Positions 59,122 through 64,000 of a DNA stretch of 64,000 bases are shown here, one piece after another. A program made the translations under genes and the position numbers. This stretch comes from Prunella strophiata. Its lineage: Eukaryota > Chordata > Aves > Passeriformes > Prunellidae. Location of the stretch: positions 71,725,586 through 71,789,585 of the forward strand of contig JAZBQD010000014.1 in assembly GCA_036583965.1 (NCBI GenBank), given 5' to 3'. Under the pieces are notes generated by a model, which worked only from the letters and a program-made list of their open reading frames with translations, was not told the origin of the DNA and did not search any database. The first letter of the stretch is position 1, and each line of letters opens with the position of its first letter.

Positions 59122-62100
59122 CTAGGCAGATGAGGGCTCCTCTTCAGTGCAGCTCTTCCCTTTATCTGACAAATCCTTGCTTGTGTTCTGCAGGTCAAAG
59201 CTCTGGAAAGGAGCAGGACAAGGAACTGCAGAGAAATGACACAGACTGCAACAACTGTATCTACTGTGGCTCTTTTAGACACTGCCTAGGGCAGTGAGAG
59301 CTCTTGTGATGGTTCCCACTTCCCCCCTCCCAGCCCAGACTGAGCAGCACACACAGCCCAGCAGAGGGCAAAGCTTCCTGTGCTGCAGTTTCCCCCCCTT
59401 TGCCGCAAGGGAAAAAGGGCAGAACTGCTCATCTGACAGGACTCAGGATGGAGCAGGGACAGAGCCTTCCCTACCTCCAGCTCCCGCAGGACCTCGTCCA
59501 TGAAGTCTCCCTGAGTGCTGTTTGTAAGCCACAGCCAGTCTGATGGCGTCGTTGAAGAGCTGGTGGGAAGGACAAGGCCTGTCACTCACAGGATGGGGCA
59601 CATGCACTGGGTTTCTGTAGCAGATGGAGACTGTTCTCACATCCCAGGGGAAAAAAAACCCTCTGCAGCTCTCCATAGCCACCAGTCTCTCACATGGAGC
59701 ATAAATGATGGACCATTTCCTGCCCTCTGTGCTCACAACAGCCCCCATGTCCCTGGGCTGCCAAGGGGCCTCATGGACACCAAGCCCAGCAGTCAGCGCC
59801 CGTCTTACCTTCACCACGTTGGTGCCATCAGCAGCAGACACAAAGTAAAAGGGCAAACTGAACTTCCGGGCAAAATTGAAGCTTTTCTGGGTCACCTTCA
59901 TATCCGCTGAGGCAGACAAAGAAGACATGGTCAATCAGACATGGCAGGAGGTCCAGAAGGTGGGTGTCTTCTGTGTGACACGTCAGCCCCTGCTGAGCCA
60001 GACAAGCCCTGTGACAGCAATCATGAAGGGCTGGCTGGCATTCCCCATGGGCGGGAACCTTCTAGCCTCCTGCAGAGCCAGGTGAACAGTTCTGTCAGCA
60101 GGTACATTGAGACACTTCAGCACAGAGGGGTCTGTGCAGGCTGAAGGAGCACCAAGGCTGTCCCTGACTGATCTAGGGAAGCCACAGAAGAAGCTTTTGC
60201 TTCCTTTTGCTGCCATTTTTGACCAGGTGCTCCAATCACTTTTGGGTTCTTGATGGATAGAATAGGCAGTGTGGTAAGGACAGAACTGGAAAAAAAGTGC
60301 TTGAATAAAACTGAAATGGATGAAATTTGCACTTTTAATTGCTGGTGACACAGGATAAGCTCCTGTAAGACAGCAGCTGAGGTCAGCACAGGACCCAGCC
60401 CTGGAGGACTGAGGAAATCCTCTGGACCCAACAGACAAGGGACATTGGTTCTCAGTAAGAACAGGAGTGAATCCCACCACAACCCTGGCAAGCTGGGAGC
60501 AGAAGGCACACTCACCATCAATCTTGTTGGCCACTACAATGCATGGAATCTCTGGGCGGAATTCCCTCAGCTCCTTGTACCAGCTGTTCAGGTTCTTGTA
60601 GGTGACCTTCCGCTGCACATCAAATACCTTCCAAGAGAGAACCACCTATCCCGGGGCCAGCCCAGCACAGCTGACTGACCCAGGACAGCTCTGACCAATC
60701 TGTGGGGCCAACCCAGGACAGTTGGGTTGGCCAACACAAGGACAGAATCCAGAATGTTCCCAGGAAGACAAGACCAAGGGAACTGGGTGTTATTAGAAAG
60801 GGTGAAAGAGAAAGGGACAGTATCGCCAAGCCCAGCCAGCAGGAAACAGCCCCTTGATGTCCTTTACACTGTCCTGTGTCCTGTGCAAATCTCTGCTACC
60901 CACACAGGGACCTGGCACCAGGAAAGAGTTTGTGCCAAGGAGGATCAGATGTGGCCTCCTCTGTTCTGACAACTAAACCACCAATGAAAATCACTATTGG
61001 AACAGTGGAAAGTGAGAGCAACAGGACAGACCAGGAGATCTGAGCAGGAGAGGAGCCAACAAAACTGGCAACAGGGGCAGACATGAGGACATTGAGAAGA
61101 CAGCAGAGCCAGGGGATAGAGGAAGAGACAGACCAGAGCTAACCAGGTCCATCTACAGGGGGTTTATCTGATGAGAGAAAAAAGAACAATCTAGGAAAAT
61201 TTTTTAAACCACTGGAAGAGACAAGGAACACACAGCAGTGTAACCATAAAAGTAACACAAAGGCCAAGTGTCACTGAGCCCATTCTGAGCCCAAATGCCA
61301 CGGGTCCAGCTGAGACCCCCTCACCATGATGCAGGCATGGGCCTGGTGGTAGTAGGAGGCGTGCATGCTCTGGAACCGTTCCTGGCCCGCTGTGTCCCAG
61401 AAGTCTGTAACACAAAAACAGCTCAGAATGACACAACTCATCAAGCTCTGTTTTTCTCACAACTTACATCTAGGAAGCAAAGCCCAGCCCACGTGCTCAG
61501 GGACACAAACTGAGCTTCACCTCACCAATCTGAAGCACCTCAGGGTTAAGAAATTGCGCCAAACTGGGACCTTTCCTTACTGGGCTCAGCTGTGGGCTGT
61601 GCTGGCACTGGCCATCAACAAAGGAGAAGCCACCAGTGACACGAGTTGTGTGGGACAGCAGCACCAAGACAGGTAGAAGTGCACAGAGCAGTAGCCATGT
61701 TTTCCATGACAACGGGAAACTACCTAAAACTCCAGGAACTGCTGGGCACTGCTGATTTCTGACCCAGAGATGGTCAGCTGGGGCCCTGCCATGGGAAATG
61801 CTCCAGCTCCTCTCGCAGACATCTGACTCCACTCTCCCAGGGGCAGGAATCATTCTGAAGTGCTGAAGGTAAATCAGCCAGAGGCAAACAGGTCCCAGTC
61901 CATGAAGTTCTGTGTACACTAGATACCATGGGGCAAACCTGGACACGGCTGCTCCTTTTGCTGTTGGTGCAGCTCAGGTGGAGATCCCCCACCTCTCACT
62001 GGGTTTGTAGGTTCACATCTGGCTCTGGTTTGCTGTATATATTGGAACAGCTTCAGTTAAGCACCTCAATGTAGTCACACCTCTTGTCAGCTGGACCCAA

Positions 62101-63104
62101 GCATGGTGCTGTACCCAAAGCCAAATGAGCCAGTTTCCTTAGGGATTCCTTTGCACTGATACTGTGACTGGACTCTGTCTCAGACCTACTGGACAGTGAC
62201 TTTCTTAAACTGCCCAAATACAGACAGGTCCCCACCAGACCACATTTGTATTCACTGTCTGTGTCACAACAAAGGTGTTGAGCAGTGTCAGCCCCAACCC
62301 CAACGAGCCATGACCAGTGACTCCATGTGGTCATCCAGACCGTTCCTTATCCTCCGACTGTCCACCCATCCATCCAACCCCTGTCTCTCCAGCTCAGAGT
62401 CCAAGACATCGTGGGGACAGTGCCCTACACTTTGCCAAGCCCAGGGGGATGATGGCAGTCACTCTGCCCCATCCACCAATGCTGCAGCCCCGTCCCAGAA
62501 GGGCACCAGATTTGTCACGATGCTGTTGTCTATCAAAACACGTAACCGAGACCCAGACCGAGGGGATCTGCACTTCCCAGCTGTTCCCTCTGCCATGGCA
62601 CCCATGTCCCCGGGCTGGTCCCACTCACCCACGCGGACCTCCTGCCCGCCCACCCGGGCGCGGTGCTGGTACAGCGTCAGGGCGAACGTGGAGAGCTGCT
62701 GGGGGCGGCTGCGGCGCGTTAAGGAGCCGGCCGAGAGGCGCAGACCCCGCTCCGCCGCGTCCCGCGGGCCAGGCCGACACCGCCTGCCGCCGCGCGTGCC
62801 CCGCTCCCCCGCTGCCCCGCTCCCAAGGAAGGATACAAGCCATCGAGCAGGAACCGCTCCAGCAGCCTGCGGAGAGAGCACGTGTCGCCGTGAGCCGCGG
62901 CACCCGCCGCTCCCCCCGGGACCCCCCGCCCGAACCCGCGGGACGCCCGCGCCCCACGCACTTGGACTTGCCCACGGCGCTGTCGCCCAGACAGATGATC
63001 TTCACCGTCTCCTCAGCGCCGGCCGCGGCCTCATCCCGGGCCCCATCCGGGGCTTCCTCGCGGGCCGCGGCCCGGCCCGGCTCCTCCGCCGCCGCCGTCG
63101 CCAT
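59122..63104 (-). CDS. RABL2: Rab-like protein 2, ciliary small GTPase
   Basis: Eight - strand exons: 63104-62962, 62866-62837, 62708-62629, 61404-61325, 60627-60516, 59906-59809, 59559-59475 and 59202-59122. The protein is about 235 aa once one extra base is set aside (human 228-229). The N-terminal extension is Ala/Glu-rich. The G1 loop is GDSAVGKS (residues 40-47), G3 is DTAGQE (exon 4), G4 is NKID (exon 5), and G5 is SAA in FVSAADGTNVVK (exon 6). There is no C-terminal prenylation cysteine, as expected for RABL2. The family controls entry of IFT trains into cilia and sperm tail assembly. Exon 7 is 85 nt where the family has 84. An extra base near 59514-59520 shifts DFMDE out of frame, giving an early altered end; exon 8 is intact in the expected frame. 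Confidence 0.94.
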
Positions 63105-63257
63105 GGTAGCGCCGGCGCGTCCCCGCTGCCGCGCGACGCGGCCCCGGCCCCGCCCCATCCCGGTCCCCGCCCCGAACCGGCCCCGCCCCGCCCCGTCCCG
63201 GAACCGGCCCCGCCCATCCCGGCCCCGCCCCATCCCGGCCCCAGCCCCGGCCCGGCC
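63105..63257. promoter_or_regulatory. Shared bidirectional CpG-island promoter of RABL2 and NME6
   Basis: Only 153 bases separate the two start codons, which lie head-to-head. The spacer is almost all G/C, with repeated CCCCGCCCC and CCGGCCCCGCCC words (Sp1-like) and no TATA box. This is a classic bidirectional housekeeping promoter layout. Confidence 0.75.
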
Positions 63258-63727
63258 ATGGCGGCCCCGCGCGGCCGCCTGCAGCTGACGCTGGCGCTGC
63301 TCAAGCCGGACGCCGTGGCCCATCCGCTCGTGCGCGAGGTGAGGGCCGGGCCGGGCCGGGCAGGGTCCGGGTCGGGTCGGGCCGGGCCGGCCGGGCAGGG
63401 GTCGGGTCGGGTCGGCCGGGCCGGGCCGGCCGGGCCGGCCGGGCAGAGCACAGCACAGCAGGCCTCGCATGACCACCCCCCCCCACCAGCGCCTCCTCTT
63501 CCCGCAGGCCGTGCACGCCGCCATTCTCCGTCACCGGTTCCTCATCGTCCGCGCCAAGGAGCTGCGGTGCGGCGCGGAGCAGAGCCGCCGCTTCTACCGG
63601 GAGCACGCAGGTACGAGCGGGGCTCAGGGCTGCCGGAGCGGGATGCTGACCCGGGCCGGTGCCGACTCGGTCCATGCCTCTCCGCAGGGCGTTTCTTCTA
63701 CCAGCGGCTGGTGGAGTTCATGGCCAG
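63258..63727 (+). CDS. NME6: Nucleoside diphosphate kinase 6, 5' part (3 exons)
   Basis: Exons 63258-63338, 63508-63610 and 63688-63727 encode MAAPRGRLQLTLALLKPDAV and so on through RFLIVRAKEL, SRRFYREHAG and RFFYQRLVEFMA(S/R). This is the start of the NDK fold: the LxLxLxKPDAV strand and the FYREH motif are diagnostic, and VAHP plus RFFYQRLVEFMA point to NME6. The third exon ends in phase 2 at a GT (63728). The catalytic histidine and the rest of the gene lie beyond the window. The first ATG after the CpG island was taken as the start. Confidence 0.93.
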
Positions 63728-64000
63728 GTACGCGCCGCGGGCGTGCGCGGCCGTGACCCGTGTGTGGAGGGGCTCGCTGGGATGTGCGGAGGTGGGAAGT
63801 TCTGGCCGCTGGGGGAGGAGTGTCGGGATCGTAGCCTGCTGTGACAGCAGTGATACCTGGCGGGTGGCACCCCCGAAGGTGGTGGAGGTCATAATTTGGA
63901 GTAGGTCAGCAGTGCCAATGCCGTGGCCTCGGTGCCGCGCTGGGACTGTGCCCCTTCCCCATGGCGTGGCAGGGCAGGCCAGGGCCCAGCGTGGCATCCC
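63728..64000 (+). other. NME6: NME6 intron 3, cut by window edge
   Basis: The stretch follows the donor of the third exon. No further coding similarity was seen before the edge. Confidence 0.7.

Overview
The window is vertebrate nuclear DNA, almost certainly from a songbird. Genes are split into short exons with GT-AG introns. The interspersed repeats are avian CR1 LINEs. Much of the sequence is very GC-rich and full of minisatellites, as in bird microchromosomes. The cone opsin closely resembles passerine SWS1 and carries Cys at bovine site 90, the UV-sensitive form. No bacterial features, CRISPR arrays or tRNA/rRNA genes were seen.

Layout, left to right. (1) CALU, calumenin, + strand, 724-9247. 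Its first coding exon lies directly against a minisatellite that runs off the left edge. (2) OPN1SW, violet/UV cone opsin, - strand, 14151-11433, five exons. (3) A 5.2 kb GC-rich interval with short repeats and possible regulatory blocks; the CCDC136 gene found here in mammals is not visible. (4) FLNC, muscle filamin C, + strand, 19362-47767, reconstructed as 47 coding exons of about 2,687 aa. (5) ATP6V1F, V-ATPase subunit F, + strand, 48825-49515, two exons. (6) 51.5-55.3 kb, a cluster of decayed CR1 LINE pieces. (7) An intact acrosin-like serine protease, + strand, 55453-57777, five exons. (8) RABL2, a small ciliary GTPase, - strand, 63104-59122, eight exons. (9) The first three exons of NME6, + strand, from 63258, head-to-head with RABL2 and leaving the window on the right.

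CALU-OPN1SW-FLNC-ATP6V1F matches the order on human 7q32, without CCDC136. ACR-RABL2 is a neighbour pair on human 22q13. The window therefore joins two mammalian synteny blocks, with the CR1 cluster at the join. The genes are functionally unrelated: ER calcium binding, cone vision, sarcomere and cytoskeleton, proton pump, sperm protease, cilium GTPase and nucleoside diphosphate kinase.

I found no new gene system. Two things stand out. First, many FLNC introns carry degenerate tandem copies of the adjacent exon edge together with its splice site. Second, a small set of coding indels, all readable as insertions, in otherwise well conserved FLNC and RABL2 exons suggests assembly error, or less likely real lesions.
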